Made by a program: the position numbers and the translations under genes
In this document: piece after piece, positions 1-13,801 of the stretch
How positions within the stretch are numbered: position 1 is the stretch's first letter
How the letters are laid out: the number at the start of each line of letters is the position of its first letter
From: Jackrogersella multiformis
Lineage: Eukaryota > Ascomycota > Sordariomycetes > Xylariales > Hypoxylaceae
Reading direction: 5' to 3'
DNA: 64,000 nucleotides
NCBI GenBank assembly: GCA_902806575.1
Contig: CADCXD010000005.1
Span: 3,472,001 to 3,536,000 of the forward strand
The notes under the pieces: model-generated
The model's database searches: none
What the model saw: only the letters and a program-made list of their open reading frames with translations
Told to the model about the DNA's origin: nothing

Positions 1-130
1 CATACATAGTAGTCCGTATTGTGCGCTTCCGGCAGGTCAGATAATACATCCCCATCCCCATCCCATCCCATCCCATCTGACTTGGCTACGGAATCACCCG
101 GCCTCTTCTCTCCATCAGGTACCTAGGTAG

Positions 131-168
131 GCACACACACGCGCGCGCGCGCGCACATACATACACAC
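131..168. repeat. CA/CG dinucleotide microsatellite
   Basis: A CA run passes into a CG run of about seven units and back into CA/CATA. The alternating purine-pyrimidine pattern could adopt Z-DNA. It lies in gene-free sequence, with a G homopolymer of about ten bases at 220-229 nearby. Confidence 0.85.
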
Positions 169-682
169 TCTTACGCTGGCGCAACTCGTGTGTGCGATCC
201 TCCCTGTTCCAAGTCTCAAGGGGGGGGGGACGCCGGTCAGATGGGCTTCTTACCGGCGCCGGCGTCTACGATCTTTCACTTTCATTTTCCCTACCTACCT
301 TTACCTGGGTACTACCTATCTGAGATATTCAGTGCGCTTTTGCGTGCGCAGTTTGCGATTGACACTTCAAAAACTAATGCGCCACCGCTGTTCGATGTGT
401 CGCCAATCAGTACCAGCAGATGCCAAGTTTGAGGCTCGGGCTGGGTGAAGGGGAGCCATTGGTTTGTTTGCGCATTCGCTTTCGCGCCTCTCCACTACAT
501 ACTTACCTACCTACATACTTCCTTCGGCGCATTTGATATATCGAATCTTACCAACCTGAGTCGGTGCCTACTTGCTGTCTAACATGTTGCGCAAAAGCGC
601 ACCTTAGTGTAGACGTCTGATAATCATGTACTCAACCAACCTCGTGTGTTTCGTGGTCGTGGTCGTGGTCGTTGTCGCAAAC

Positions 683-700
683 GAAGAAGAAGAAGAAGAA
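683..700. repeat. GAA trinucleotide repeat
   Basis: Six GAA units in non-coding sequence, preceded by imperfect GGTCGT repeats at about 650-675. Confidence 0.85.
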
Positions 701-1010
701 CCTCGTCGTATGCGAGTTGAGGTGAGCAAAGCGGGTTTCGCTGACAGTCATATGCGGCCAATCGCGATGCTTCATTGGATGCGCTTGTTTGTCTAGGGGC
801 AGGGATTCGGCCTTGACAAGTGCCCAGCAAGAATCGGTAGGGTACGTACGCAGCAGATAGAAGCCGGCGACCACTCGGAGTAGGTCCCCAAGCCTCAAGG
901 CCCCATCTAGAGGATACATGAGGATACATGAGGGTCTATATAGACAACTAAGTTAGTGTGAGTGGGCGCGGGACGGAAATGCTGCATCTAGAATTCGCAA
1001 TTCATCACTG

Positions 1011-1066
1011 ATGGACCTAATGGACCTAATGGACGACCTTACGGACGACCTTTATGGACATGGACC
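1011..1066. repeat. Imperfect tandem repeat of ATGGACCTA / GGACGACCTT units
   Basis: Two copies of ATGGACCTA are followed by two copies of a GGACGACCTT-like unit and two further ATGGAC words. It is a short local duplication array in gene-free DNA. Confidence 0.7.
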
Positions 1067-4000
1067 TTGAAACTAAAGAATGGGGAAGAGTAGACGTTGG
1101 CTTGCAGAGGCTTGCAGACAACCCTCTCGAGGGCCCTGATGGTTCCCATGTAGCTTTAGGTATGTTCGTGACCTTGACGGATGTTTTGCGCCTTTAGACT
1201 ACCTAAGTATCTAATAGTGCTATCTACTATTTACCTACCTACCTAGGTACCTACATGTAGATGCACTACCTACCTGTTACTCCTTGCTCCGGATGGGAAG
1301 GAGATGGATGTTCTACTGTCCACCTAGGTATGTTTGACAGGTATGTTTAACCGCTTCGGCATGGACGGGACATATGAATTATCTTAGATACCTACTTCTT
1401 ACCTACATTTACCTACCTGACACCACGCACCTGAGTCGAAGCGAGTGACACACTCAGACACTGTATAACTTGGTAGGGTTGAGCAAATCCCCACACCCCA
1501 AATCTACCAAATGCCGACTCCTCTCGCGATAGGCGCAAAGAAGGGGGAAAGGCTACAGAAAAGGAAAGGCGCTGCAATTTTCGCAAAATATCATTCTCTA
1601 CCTCTCTATTTCTCTCACGCGAAAAAGGGAATAATCATAGGGAAAACATATACACTAGGTAGGTATGTAGTAGGAAAGCATTGGAACTGGAGTTCGACGA
1701 CAGGTTGTATGCGCTGGCGACGAGTTTCATCCACTTGGATCGAATCAGACCCTGGGAATAACAGCAGCTTCTGACAAGCCTAGATCCTTTCAACCAAAGC
1801 TGATGTACAACCCGTGGGGACCTTGGAAGTTTTCTTGCGCAGCCAAGCGCGGGCTACTTTGGGCGCAACTTGCGGATCGCCCAACAACTTGCTTTCTCCA
1901 CGCGCTAATCCCCTAGAGATGAACTTGGTTGGCTGTTGACGATAAGTTCGTAAACACTGGTAAACACTACACTACACCACACTACACGACTTCTTCCTTT
2001 TTTTCTTTTCTTAACATGTTCGCCTCGCCTATTCGAGTCGACTGTTTTGTTTTCAAAACAAACATAATAGGAAAGAGGAACTAGCATGGCCGCGGCCATC
2101 TTCTAGTTTCACGAACATCCCATAGGTATCTCATCCCATCCCATCCCATTTCTCATTTCTCATATCTCATATCCCATCCATATTCCCTTGTAAACTACCT
2201 TAGGTAAGTAGCTCTTCGTTTCTCTTCCATAATACCTTCCATACCTACCTAGGCAGCTAGGTAGCCTAGTACCAAGAGAAGAGACGATCGTAAAGTTATC
2301 GAAGAGGCGCATACATACACACACACGCACACCTTGGGTTTAGTGTGTGGCCCTTCTTCTTTATCTTGACCGCTTATGATAGATCGGACCACGACCACCC
2401 AATGGATTGGTGAACTTATCGGTCTGTTGATCTACACCGCACCTGATGAGACTCTACACTATCTGCGGTCTTTATTCCCCGTCTTTAAAAACTTGCGACT
2501 CTGATCCTTGACTTGAGCATTCTGCTGGCGCGCACAAATAGAAGGGGGAAAAAAGACACTGCCATACATGATCGACATCGGAGTTCGTCATATCACGACC
2601 GACTGCGACAACCTATTTATTAGCCAAGCAGGACTGGTAAGGAGGAAAGCGAGTAATTTTTCCTTTACCAACCTCCGCATGTCGCCACGATAATTTGCCT
2701 TATTCAATATCCTCCATCTTCAATTTTCTTTATTAAGTGCTTAGTAGCTTAGTAGCATATAATTGTCAGTCCTAATACCAGGTATAAACTGTTTATTTAA
2801 CTAGGTACCCACTCTATTCTTACTTCGGTACCTAGGTACCTAGATGCTATTTAGGGATTATGGATATTACCTAGTGTACCTATTTGCGACGGGCATCCAT
2901 GTCATCATCGTGGCTTTCCACCAACCCGTAATTCCCTATCGTCGCTCACCATTTTGAGGTTTAAATGTTAATCTTCGCCTATCAAACCTTGGAACTCTTA
3001 GCGATTAGTCACTTCACCCAATGGAAAAAATGCCTAAGTATGCGACTTCGCTGCGGCTGCCATCTCATGCCGCTGCAACGGTTTGAGGGAAACAGCATGA
3101 TGCGTATGCATGTCACATCATTGAGGCGGCGTAAGACGTCGTTTAAAACTACTTTACCTAACTACCTGCCTACCACCTTACCTACCTAGCCTACCGACCT
3201 AGTATAGATTATGCTTGCATCTTATCTTTGCGATCTGTAGTCTGTGATCTGTAGTCATCATGGCGCTATAAGCACACCAGATAAAAGAGGCCCGATGATG
3301 TTTCCGATGATACCTATTAAAAGGGTTTACGATCATCCGGTAAGTGAAACTTCAGATTCTCGCCCAGCTAGTATCGGGCAAGCTGGTCGTGCCGGGAACC
3401 TTGGAACTTGGAAGCATTGAAGGAGGGGTACCGGTACTAGATATTACCCAACCAGATTTGGGAAGTGAGGTGTCGTGTCTAATGCCGATACTCGTTCCAG
3501 GCCTTAGCTAACAACCTGGAAAGCTCGAGAAACAAGAGATAAGAATCTATGGTTGCGCAAACCAGAAACCAGACGGCATCAATTTTGTGCGCATAACTCT
3601 TGATAACTCTTACTCATTGGTCTGTATGAAATTGCATACATAGGTACCTACGTAGTTAGTGTAATCAGCCGTCACAACAACGGCTTTCTCTCGTTGCCCT
3701 ACCTACCTACCTGGGTACCCAAGTAGTCAGCCCATTTGCGCCACCTGGTCATCTATGATTGAGTGCTAATAACCCTAACACAAAGCACTAAGAAGTTTTG
3801 GCATATAAAATAAATTCATTATAGCTGCAAATAGGGTTTCTAATATATTTCGAAGCGAAGTTAGCCCTAAAATGATGTTGTAGAGTTGATAGGTCGAGGT
3901 CGACACAAGTAGAGATCGGAATCTTTAAGACATCACGTGCGTTCGAGTTGCCTTCGTGATCCCGTCTTAAGACTCAACGCGTCTCGATCTGAAAATTCAA

Positions 4001-6152
4001 CCTGGGCATTGTGCAGCTGCGAGGAGACGAAGGGAATTGCGCATAGTTGTAGGAATATTTCGTATTGTTAAAGAAACGTTATATATAAGTAGGAAGATAA
4101 GAAAAGCTATAGTTGGGAAGTTATCGTTAAATCTTAAAATAGTTGGAATGAATTTAGGTGAAAGGAAGACGCGACTTAATAAATGACGATACGTCATCGC
4201 TCCTTAGGAGAGCACTAAAAGCTTATCGTAAGCTTATCGTTCTGTCGCAAACTTAAAGCGTGGGAGTGGGGAGTGGGGTATATTAAAGTGCGTACCTACC
4301 TAAGGTACCTAGGTACATAGTATTATCTGGGACGGCATGACGGCATCATGATATTCCGGTGTTTTTACTCCACTTGTCAGCTCCGCCTTAATCATTTCAA
4401 TTTGGAGAATGTCTCACAGCTTACTTCCTCTTACCTCCGACTCGATTCTTAACTGGGCAACGACGTGGAATTGCGGCAGGGATCACCACTATTATTCACA
4501 TCGCGATTTGTTTATTTTGATTTATGACCCCACTCTTTCCCGTCAAAGTAGGTACGTATCTTTTATGCTGATTACCCTTTTCGGAAAGCTACTTAAATAC
4601 ATCAGTATCGGTTGGTACATGTACTCCGGTACTAAGGTCGTTAACCTGGGGAATTCAGAATATCAACATCAACAATCGTTGTAAGTTGTAAGTCCAATTC
4701 AAATTCTGAATGTTTTCCTTCTTGGACCTCGCCCAACTCGTCAACGATTGAATCTGGACTTCTTTACCTCTACACCTTTTTTTACCTTTTACCTTTTTTC
4801 TTGATGTCGATTTTGAAACTTCACTTCTTCATCGTCGGCACCAAGATTTCTCGTTTATCATCCATCAATCTAACGAAGGCCATCTTCAGGATCGTCAACA
4901 CTAAGGTCCGTCATCATTATCAGTCTTGACTGGTATTCTTGTCAGCGACCGACAACTCTGACCACTCCGACCACTCTAACATCTTTTAACTTCGACCACC
5001 TGGGTGAGTTACCACGCACTTTTCCCCCAACCGTCAACCGTAAAAGAATTGTTTTTCTCCCAAACATTTTCACATCCACACATTCGTACATCCACACTTC
5101 ACACTCCACACATCAACACCAACACCAACACTTCTCCCATCGTTCGTTCCATCGTTCCATCTTTAATCGTCATTCGTTTAATCACAATCGTTTATCATCA
5201 ATCGCTGACGTCGGAACTCGTTTCCTAGTCAACCCAGATCTTACATCTTTCACATTCTTTTTATTTTCCGGTCGCTATCGAGACTTGTCTTTAGCCTTCA
5301 TCACCATCGCCCACGATCTCTTACCATCACCGTTCCTTCTTAACAGACAACGGTAATCACTTTAATTTCATCGCTGCCTCTCTTTTTCGCTACTCTGGTA
5401 TTCCTGGTATTCCGGCGCACAGGTAGGCATCATCTTCAACAAAAGGTAAAGGCCTGCCCGGGTGGCGCCTCGGTCATAAGGTACGTACTCTTCTCTTCTA
5501 GCAGCCCTGGAGCTTCTAGCTCTTATCCTAGCCCCATACCCCGATAACCCAATACCCAATACCCGTCAGCCATGGACTAGGTAACCTAGCATAACCTACC
5601 TGGGTACACTACCTAGGTACACTAGGAAGCAGCCACCACGCAGCTATATCCCAGGGTACCTACCTAAGGTAGCTAGGTAGCAAGCATATCAAAAAGTCTT
5701 GGCCAATTTTAATTGCTTTCCACCTTTTCCATGCCAACCATTCACCATTCACCATCAACCTTCTTACTTCATACTTCACCTCACCCTACTACTACCTCTA
5801 CCTACACCCTACACCCTACACCACACCACCACACAAGTCTTCCTATGCCTACCTAAAAATCCAATACACCTAGCTGAGCAATTGGCCACATTCTACCTAT
5901 TTTGCGCTGCCTACCATCAGCTCATGTCCCACTTACTGATGGGTTTCTAGGATATTTTACTTTGGGTGCCTAGTCCTTGAGAACGCGCCTTGAAGCATCC
6001 CATTACTTTCTAGATATCTCATCTTTATCCATCTCCAGCTTCGGTCTTAGACCTCAGCTACCCTAGCCCCCTTTCGTCGAGTCTCTCGACCATAAAAACC
6101 TTTAACCACATCTAAAACATCTACATAACACGTTCCTTTGACCTTCGACATC

Positions 6153-8520
6153 ATGGATAGCAAGGTAAGTTATCAACCCGATTTTCTTTTGTACATTTTC
6201 TACCTACATGATTTACTGTGTCCTCTTCCCCAAGTAGCCAAACCAGGCTATCTTGGTGATTGGACTGGGGTACTGTCATCGAGGGTTCACCTTGTAAAGA
6301 TCAACCATTCGTATCTTGAGCCTCGACTACTCTTCTGTTTACCTTGTGCTTTCTCTTCCCAGACAAAACTAACCATTTCGTTAAACAGCCATCCCGTTTC
6401 GGCTATGCCATGGCCCCTCGAGGCAACGAGAACCTACGTCCCGCGGACAACAAGGCCATTCACCGAGGCCACAAGTCTGCTACCAACATCGACGCCATGG
6501 CGGCTGCTGGTGCCCCGTCTAAGGCTCTGTCCAACTCCAACATGACGGGCGGCTTCCATAGCCGTGCCAAGGTCACTGTGTCCCATGATAGATCCATGCT
6601 GAGCACGAAGAACAATGGCCTGCCCAACGCCTCTAAGGAATTCGTTGTGTTGGCGCAAGAGAACCGAAGCCGTGCCAACTCGAAGGATGCGTTCTTGCGA
6701 CCCGCACAGCGACCTCCGAAGTCCCTTCTATCATCCACATCGGTGAATCATGTCAAGCCGGCGAGCAATGATTCTCAACCTCTCCCCAAGCAGTGGGGCT
6801 TCGGCAAGCGAGGTCGTTCTATTCCTGTCTACAGTGACAAGCAGGTTGAGGAGAATTTGGATGTTCAACAGCCTACAGTCAGCAACGCGAGCCAAGCCTC
6901 CACTACGTCTAAGAACGAAGGCCAAAGCTGGGTCGTCATAGACTGCGATTCCCCTCGAGAACCTCTCGAAGGTCGCCTAGGCGAATTCCACATGCAAGAG
7001 AGTCCTAAACGCTCCGAGGATGGCGGTCATTCTGCCGTACGTAAAGCTGAGGACGAAGCCATCTACATCGACGCCGTTGAAGAGTTGTCGGCCGAGAAGT
7101 ACTCTGTACAAGCGCACGAGAAGAAGCAACATGACGAACCAATGCCTCACTATCTGGAGAGCATGCCTAACGGATGGCATTCCCCAAAGCGGGGTGACTC
7201 CGTGGGAGTAGCCGGTTCAGCTGAGGCAAAGGATGAAGTTGCTCATGGTGTCCTCCCGGATTACGAGGAAGATTCAGCCTCCGCAGAAGTGCTTCAGCCC
7301 TTGTTCGCATCCGCTACCAACCAAGCTGATCTTTCGGACTACGAGGACGAGGATTACTATGACGACCAGGGCTATACGACTGCTCACTCTTGCCGAGACA
7401 ATACCACGGGTGGTATGACTATGGCCTTGGTTCCCCCGAAGTTGAGCAAGAAGGGTATGGCAGAGCTTGAGGCCGCCAAGGAGTTCGTCGTCACCAAGTA
7501 CATCGATGACTCTCAAGATGAGTTCGTTGATATCGGCATGGTGGCTGAATACGGCGAGGAGATTTTCGCTTACATGAAGGAGATGGAGGTAAGCATACCT
7601 AAGTATCCTAGCTATAGTTATATGTTGCTAACGCCTCTACCTAGATTACTCACGCACCCAATGCTCATTACATGGACATGCAGAACGACATCCAGTGGTC
7701 TATGCGATCTGTCCTTATAGATTGGGTTATCCAGGTCCATCAGCGCTTCGGACTGCTTCCGGAAACCTTGTTCCTGGCCGTCAACTTCATCGACCGATTC
7801 CTATCGGTTAAGGTTGTCTCTATGACGAAGCTTCAGCTCGTCGGCGCTACTGCTCTTCTTCTCGCAGCCAAGTACGAAGAGATCAACTGCCCTTCAGTTC
7901 AGGAAATGGTTTACATGGTCGATGGCGGTTACGCCCAGGAGGATCTGATAAAAGCAGAGCGATTCATGTTAAGCCAGCTCAACTTCGGCTTAGGTTGGCC
8001 CGGTCCCATGAGCTTCATGAGACGCATCAGCAAGGCGGATGACTATGACACTGAGATTCGAACCGTAGCAAAGTACCTCTCTGAGGCTACCCTTATGGAT
8101 GAACGCTTCGTTTCCAGCCCTCCTAGTTACATAGCCGCTGGTGCCCAATGCCTAGCTCGCATGATGTTGAACAAGGGAGAATGGGTAAGTTCGGTTTCTT
8201 CCACTGCAGCAATCTAATTATCTAACTTTGGTTTACAGACTCCCGAACACGTTCACTATTCGGGCTACACCTTTGCCCAGTTGAAGCCAATCATCACGAC
8301 TATGTTCGACTGCTGCCGCAGCGGTCGCAAACATCACAGCTCGATCTACGAAAAATTCTCGACAAAACAATTCAAGCGCGCATCTGTGTTCGTCGAGGAG
8401 CAGATCGAGGATGGCTTCAAGCTTCCGTTTCACACGAACTCACCTTACTACACCCCTAAGATCTTCTCTGACGACATCCCATCGCACTCGCTAGGAATGC
8501 CGATTCCCCTCCTTGATTGA
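6153..8520 (+). CDS. nimE: G2/mitotic-specific cyclin B (nimE/Clb2 type)
   Basis: B-type cyclin, the regulatory partner of the Cdc2/Cdk1 kinase that drives mitotic entry. The model joins 6153-6164, 6389-7588, 7645-8184 and 8239-8520, giving 677 residues with phase 0 at every junction. The first exon encodes only MDSK and is followed by a 224-bp intron. A destruction box of the RxxLxxxxN form (RSMLSTKNN) lies at residues 72-80, the expected site for APC/C ubiquitination. The N-terminal third is disordered and acidic. The cyclin box spans about residues 395-525, with MRSVLIDW near 424 and the B-type signature YEEINCPS; a cyclin C-terminal domain follows. No KEN box was seen. The protein is somewhat longer than typical nimE because of its long N-terminal region. 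The start was chosen because upstream in-frame codons lack ATG and the ATG is joined in phase to the conserved exon. Confidence 0.93.
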
Positions 8521-10452
8521 ATCAACCTCTTCTAGAGGGGCATATGCCGTTTGGCACTTGACGACTGCGAAGACCTGTAGGTCCATGAGGTGATGATCAG
8601 ACCTAATTGGGCGACCTACTTTGGCGTTGACTTCTTTCTCGTTCTCGCTTGTCAGTTCGGGCTAATACTTGACCAACTAATACCGCCGACATAAACATGC
8701 CATTCATGACACGACACGAGGCACACGACACTCACGACACACTTCTCTAATTTCCGACTTTTCTTCTGTTTGACACTCGACATTTTCGCGATGGCGTTTA
8801 TGGCAAAACTCGCAGTCTTCACGGCGAGATACTGGCATTGCAAGGCGTACGGCCCTGGAGGGCAGGGCAGGACGGTATGGCAGGGAGGCGAATCGATGCA
8901 TTCTACTTCATTGGCATTTGCTGGCGGAGAAGTAGATTAATCCTAATCTATTTTCGAAGCCAGCATTGCCCCGGTGGCCAGGAACATACTCTAGGTCCTG
9001 TTGTTTGAGTATATAATTTTTGCTCGGAGTTAGCATATCTCGGCCGCGCGCATAGAAAGGGTTCGGCTAGGTAATGCTCTACACAAAAGTCTTCCTTCCC
9101 ATGATGATTCATTTCATTACTCCTTTCAGTTCATGTACCAGTTACGGTTTCGTGCGATCGAGAGTCGATGATGTCTCATTTTTTCTTCTTCTCAAGGCCT
9201 TATGCCACCCCCCGTCAGTTTACCAGTTTCGCAGGTAAAGACACTTGACCCGCCTTGCCTACTTTGATAGGTAAAGGGGTATGATAATTTACATCCCATG
9301 AAAACCAAACCCTCTGCCTTCGTGAATGCTTAATTGTGTTGCTGATGCGAAGAATGGGATAGGTGATAAGAATATTCACACTGTGGTCCTTGAGAATAAC
9401 GGTGTAGGTACCCAAGTAGGAAGCACCCGTAACGTGTTGTAGATTGTAGCCTCTAAGTATGGAAACCGTGCTGTTGGTTTCCTCCGGCACATCACGTAGG
9501 ATAATCTCACGACGGCTTCGTTTTTTATGTTCAGTTTAATACCTATTTGGAAGCAGGAGGCGGGCAGGTACAACTACACTACACATACAATAGGGGCACC
9601 CGAGCTTGGTAATCTCGGCACGTAAGAACGAAGACGTAAAAAGCGCTCGTGCTTGTCTTTACGCCGTGGGTGTCGCGGAAATGGTTACTTGAGGTCACGT
9701 CTAGGGGCTATGAGGTTATGGCGATCGTAATACGCTACGGGGTGGCTAGGTAGGCAGAAGGAGTAGCTCGCCGCTACGATGGCATTGTTGTATACCTAGC
9801 CTAGCCATGTTTTGCAGGATTACCTCCAGGTAGGTAGCTATTATCAGCTGTGACTACCGAGTTGCTAATACCTACCTTAATGCCTTCAGTAGGTACGATC
9901 AACTCCCGTAACGGCCTGCCCTTCGACAGGAAGAGACTACTTAGAGAACTAGAGCGATTGCTATTAACGAACCTTGTGACGTACCTATTTAGCCTAGAAT
10001 GAAAAGGGTTCTTTGCTGCCTTCTGATAGTAGTATGAGGGTTGGCCTAGCGACGCCATGGGGTGTACATATACCTACCTTCTACACTATGTAAGAGCATC
10101 CTAGGGAAGAGATGACTCACTACTAATGGTTGCCTGGTTTTGCTTGAATGATTTACTGTTACTATGTACCTACTTTGCGAGGGTGAGGGCGGACAGTGGC
10201 GTCAGCATATGCCATGGCTCATAGGCTATCCGGTTAAGAGGCATGGCTTAGACGACGGTAAAACAACATGATGACGCGAGAGTATGGATGGAGGTAGGCA
10301 CGCACGCGGTAGGCAGGTAGGCAGACACGGATGCGAATGTGTTAATTGAAATGCATACACGGGATCGATAGGTACTCCGAATAGTATCATATGCGAACAA
10401 AACTGGTAAATACTTAGGTACGTATACATCTACATAGGCAGCTACGTATATA
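8521..10452. other. Gene-free interval between cyclin B and the dioxygenase
   Basis: No coding region supported. This holds the 3' ends of the convergent cyclin and dioxygenase genes plus scattered TACCTA words (about 9740-9850 and 10060-10080). Short open frames here show no domain-like composition. Confidence 0.5.
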
Positions 10453-11602
10453 TCACGAGGCAGCAGCAACCAAATTCCCCTCCCCCAACCTAGCCTCGTC
10501 GACCAACGCCTTCTTCTTGGCCTCCAAGGCGTCGTAGTTGCGCTTCATGGCGGCCCGGGTGAACTCCGAGCCGCTGACCATGGGGTACTTCTTCAGCGGG
10601 CCCTGGATCTCGCAGTCGGCGTTGGGCTGGTTGAAGTACGCCATGCTGTACCGCGGGCCGTAGTAGTCGACGTCGGGGTCGGTCGGCGTCTTGACCCGGT
10701 GGAATGTCGACTTGAAGCGGTCGTCGCTCCAGCTCATCAGGAGGTCGCCGCTTCGAGTTTGTTACTCCCTGTTAGAGAATCTCTCTCGCTAGGTTCCTAG
10801 TACTAAGGCAAACTGGGAAAGGGGAAGGGGAAGGGGAAAAGGGAAAACCAAGAAACAGCGGCGCGACTCACATATTGCAGACGATCTCGCCGGCGACGGG
10901 CTCGACCTTGGTCCACACGTCGCCCAGCCCGAACTCGGTGAAGGCCTCCCTGCCGGGGCAGATCTCCAGGCCGCTCTGGCCGGGGCGCTGGAACAGCAGG
11001 GTGACGAAGTCCCAGTCGGCGTGGGCTCCGGCGCGGTAGTAGCCCTCGGGGGTGGGGGCGGCGGGGTCCATCTCGAAGTAGTGCAGGATGCGCAGCACGG
11101 TCTGGGCGCTGGGCCGGGAGACGTCGTGGGCGCGGACGAAGTACGCGTCGTCGAAGCCGAGGCCGCGCGCGAAGCACACCATCAGCATCTCGGAAACCTG
11201 CTGGGCGCGGCGCATGAACGCCAGGCTCTGGGCGCGGAAGCCGGGGATGGCGTCGTCGGGGAGCCAGGACCCGCGCATGGCGTCGCCGTACTGCATCTGG
11301 TAGCTCTCCTTCTGGTCGGCGGCGCCGGTGCTGGGCCGCACCTGCGCGGCCTTCTCCCACCCGGCGTTGCGGTGGCTGAACGGCACGCGGGCCTTGACGG
11401 CGTCCGGCAGCGCGAAGAAGCGCTCCGCGGCCGCGAACTGCGCCTCGATCTCCGCCGCGGAGATCCCGTGGTCGACCACCGCGAAGAACCCGTCCGTCGA
11501 GGCCGCCGCCACTAGCTGCGAGGTGATGGCGTCGATGCGCGTGGCGAAGTCGCGGAGCGAGATCTTGGGGATCGCGCGGTTGGAATACTTGGTTTCTGCC
11601 AT
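10453..11602 (-). CDS. 2-oxoglutarate/Fe(II)-dependent dioxygenase (isopenicillin N synthase-like)
   Basis: Cytosolic non-haem iron oxygenase of the isopenicillin-N-synthase-like family; the substrate cannot be read from sequence. Exons are 11602-10872 and 10750-10453 with a 121-bp intron, giving 342 residues, the usual length. The N-terminal DIOX_N-like region contains the DGFF and VVDHGI motifs (about residues 37-47). The catalytic core has His194 and Asp196 in HADWD, a distal His261 in STFHRV, and Arg277/Ser279 of the RxS 2-oxoglutarate-binding motif, so the iron and cosubstrate ligands are complete. The splice acceptor is the AG just before CGGCGACC, restoring NIGDLLM; the first downstream AG would run into a stop. 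The gene is very GC-rich compared with its AT-rich flanks. A CA repeat lies directly upstream of the start. Confidence 0.9.
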
Positions 11603-13801
11603 TGCGGGATGTGTGTGTGTGTGTGTATGCGTGGGTGTGTGTATACTACTAAAGAGGGGATATATCTGCCTTTTTGGTAGGCGACCTCCCTATATGTAGG
11701 ATGCCTGGCGTCTGACCTGGGTCGTAGCACGATGTTGTGAAAATGAAAGACGGTTATATACAAACTCGACTAATCGATGGTCCCGCTTGGATTCCCATAG
11801 GTTTTGCTATAACCTAGCTTATATATATATATCCAGTTACATTGCAATGTGATAGAGCTGAAGAGGCTCTTCTGCCTCAGGGACGACGGGGCGGTCCGGG
11901 AGTGGAGAAGAGACGGGGAAGATTATACTGGTGAGATATTATCCTGCAGAGATAGCTTATCCTGACTTTATCAACAACCGGAGGCTGCCGCCAGCTTGAT
12001 GTCTCACTTTATGGCTTGTTCCCACGTGCTTTAATCTGCAATTGATGATGTCTTTGACAGTGTCAAATGTGTCTAGCTACTGGTCTAGATTCTAGAGTCG
12101 ATTTGCTAATTTGCTGACATGACTTTATTAGTAATATTTTGGTACGAGGACGTTGAGATGGTGCCTCGTACTTTTATAGTGCCGGTATCGTCATCATATT
12201 CGTATTTTCCGTCATCTAAGTAGGGTGGTTCGAAATAAGAAGGCAAATATTTACCCGTGGATGCCGTATCAACGAGCGAGGTGGGAAAAAATCATTCTCT
12301 AACACGATAGAGTCATTGTGTGCCCTCTCTGGGATGTGCTACTCTACAAACGTCTTGGTGGAAAATTCGCGAGCAACAAGGCTCTTAGGGGTTCGGGGTC
12401 GAACAAATAAGTGTACTTCCCATCATACTGTATTTTCACCTAATATCTAGGTATAACGTGTAGGATTTTCAGTCAAGGGATATATAGGTAACTTATAAGA
12501 TCGGGCGCCAGGCACTAGAACGCAAACAAGACCATCTCCTAGGAGCTGTAGCGTTTATATTTCTCCTTGTCGACGTTTATGCCCCAGTGTCTCTATGCCG
12601 TACCTAGCACCACATCATTTCGGGTATTCAGGATACTGGTGTGCACTGACAATGGTAGAGTCGAAGTCATTGAGTTAGCGTCACTGTGTTTGTCTCGGGT
12701 GTCCGACGGAGAGTAATTCGGACGGCTATTGACGAAGTAACTTAATTATTGTTGACTCCTAGAGCACTCAAGCAGTGCCAGCAAGTGCCCTTTTAGCGAG
12801 TTCAACCGTTTTAGAGGATGCAATCTTGACTATGCTTTTGAGGTTGCGAGTAAAACTGCGTATAAACGATAAAGCCGGTTCAATATGTGAACTGGAGTAT
12901 TCACAAGACTATAGGCTTGTTGACTCGGGTCTTGACTTGTCGCGCCAGATCAAGTGAGGACCTTATACTCATTGTAGGAGCCATTGAGGAACCCTAGAAC
13001 TGAATTGATCATTAGACTGATTCGGGCCAAGGCAAACCTGAATAAGAACTTCTGTTAGAGTGATTCAGCAGTAGAACCTCATATATTGAATCATGTATTC
13101 AAGCTACAATACCAACCAACCAAATTTATTCGAGAATGGAACGAAACAAATTTATATTAATTAAAAGAATTAATAATTTTTATCTTGTTCAATAAGATCC
13201 ATGTTCTCATATGAAATATTAAGTTGATAAAAGGTGAAAAGAAATTATTGGGGGGGAATAAAATAAAATAAAATTCATAACCTTTATCCGTGTGACGTGC
13301 GGCCGATACTTGGGCTGTACCTGCTGTAGTTGTTTCCCGCTAGGTGCGACTTCCCTGTCATTCCCTATAAAAGTACCTAGCTGGAAAAGCAGGGTAGAGG
13401 TTATACGCCCACAAATACGAGGTACTTGTGAATTGTGCATGCACCCGACAGCTACTAGGTATTACCTAGGTAGTACGTACCTTCCAGGTACTGATAAACA
13501 TCAGACGCGCCGTAGCTTCCCAGATAGTAGTATCAAATTGCACGCGTCCTAATCCTAATCCTTAACTATAAGCTCATCGCAAAAGAAATTCTTCCCTTTT
13601 AATTTTTTTATTCCTTCCTTTTTTTATTAATTCACTCATCACAACCATCACCTTCTTCGTGAACTTTGTCAATTTTTACCTTTTTTTCCAACCAAGTCAA
13701 TCGTCGACTCGATTTTTTTCGAGTTTCCGTATTATTTTCCCTTTCCCGCAGCCATCAACTCCCCCACAATCTTTGCATACTTCACATCAGATCCTCACGC
13801 G
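11603..13801. other. Divergent gene-free interval with an AT-rich patch
   Basis: Lies between the dioxygenase (minus) and the AT-hook gene (plus), so it holds both promoters. A TG/CA microsatellite occupies 11611-11644, immediately 5' of the dioxygenase start. About 13085-13270 is very AT-rich with TTAATTAA-like words. About 13560-13800 is pyrimidine-rich, as expected for the AT-hook 5' leader. No coding region was recognised. Confidence 0.5.

Larger units (their letters stand above)
1..6152. other. Gene-free region and long upstream leader of the cyclin B gene
   Basis: No coding region is supportable here. The stretch holds simple repeats, many TACCTAGGTA-type words (for example near 1230-1275, 2820-2845, 4290-4320 and 5580-5680) and short imperfect tandem repeats. 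From about 4700 to 6150 the plus strand becomes strongly C/T-rich with many CATC and CACC words. This composition is typical of long fungal 5' leaders, so this part may be transcribed 5' UTR and promoter of the cyclin gene; that is an inference. Confidence 0.6.

Noticed and set aside
10803..11515. Long frames on both strands over the dioxygenase first exon
   Set aside because: GC-rich shadow frames with Arg/Pro or Gly/Val bias; the true frame carries the full set of iron ligands.
12386..12410. GGTTCGGGGTCGAAC resembling a tRNA T-arm
   Set aside because: No acceptor stem, D-arm or anticodon arm could be folded around it.
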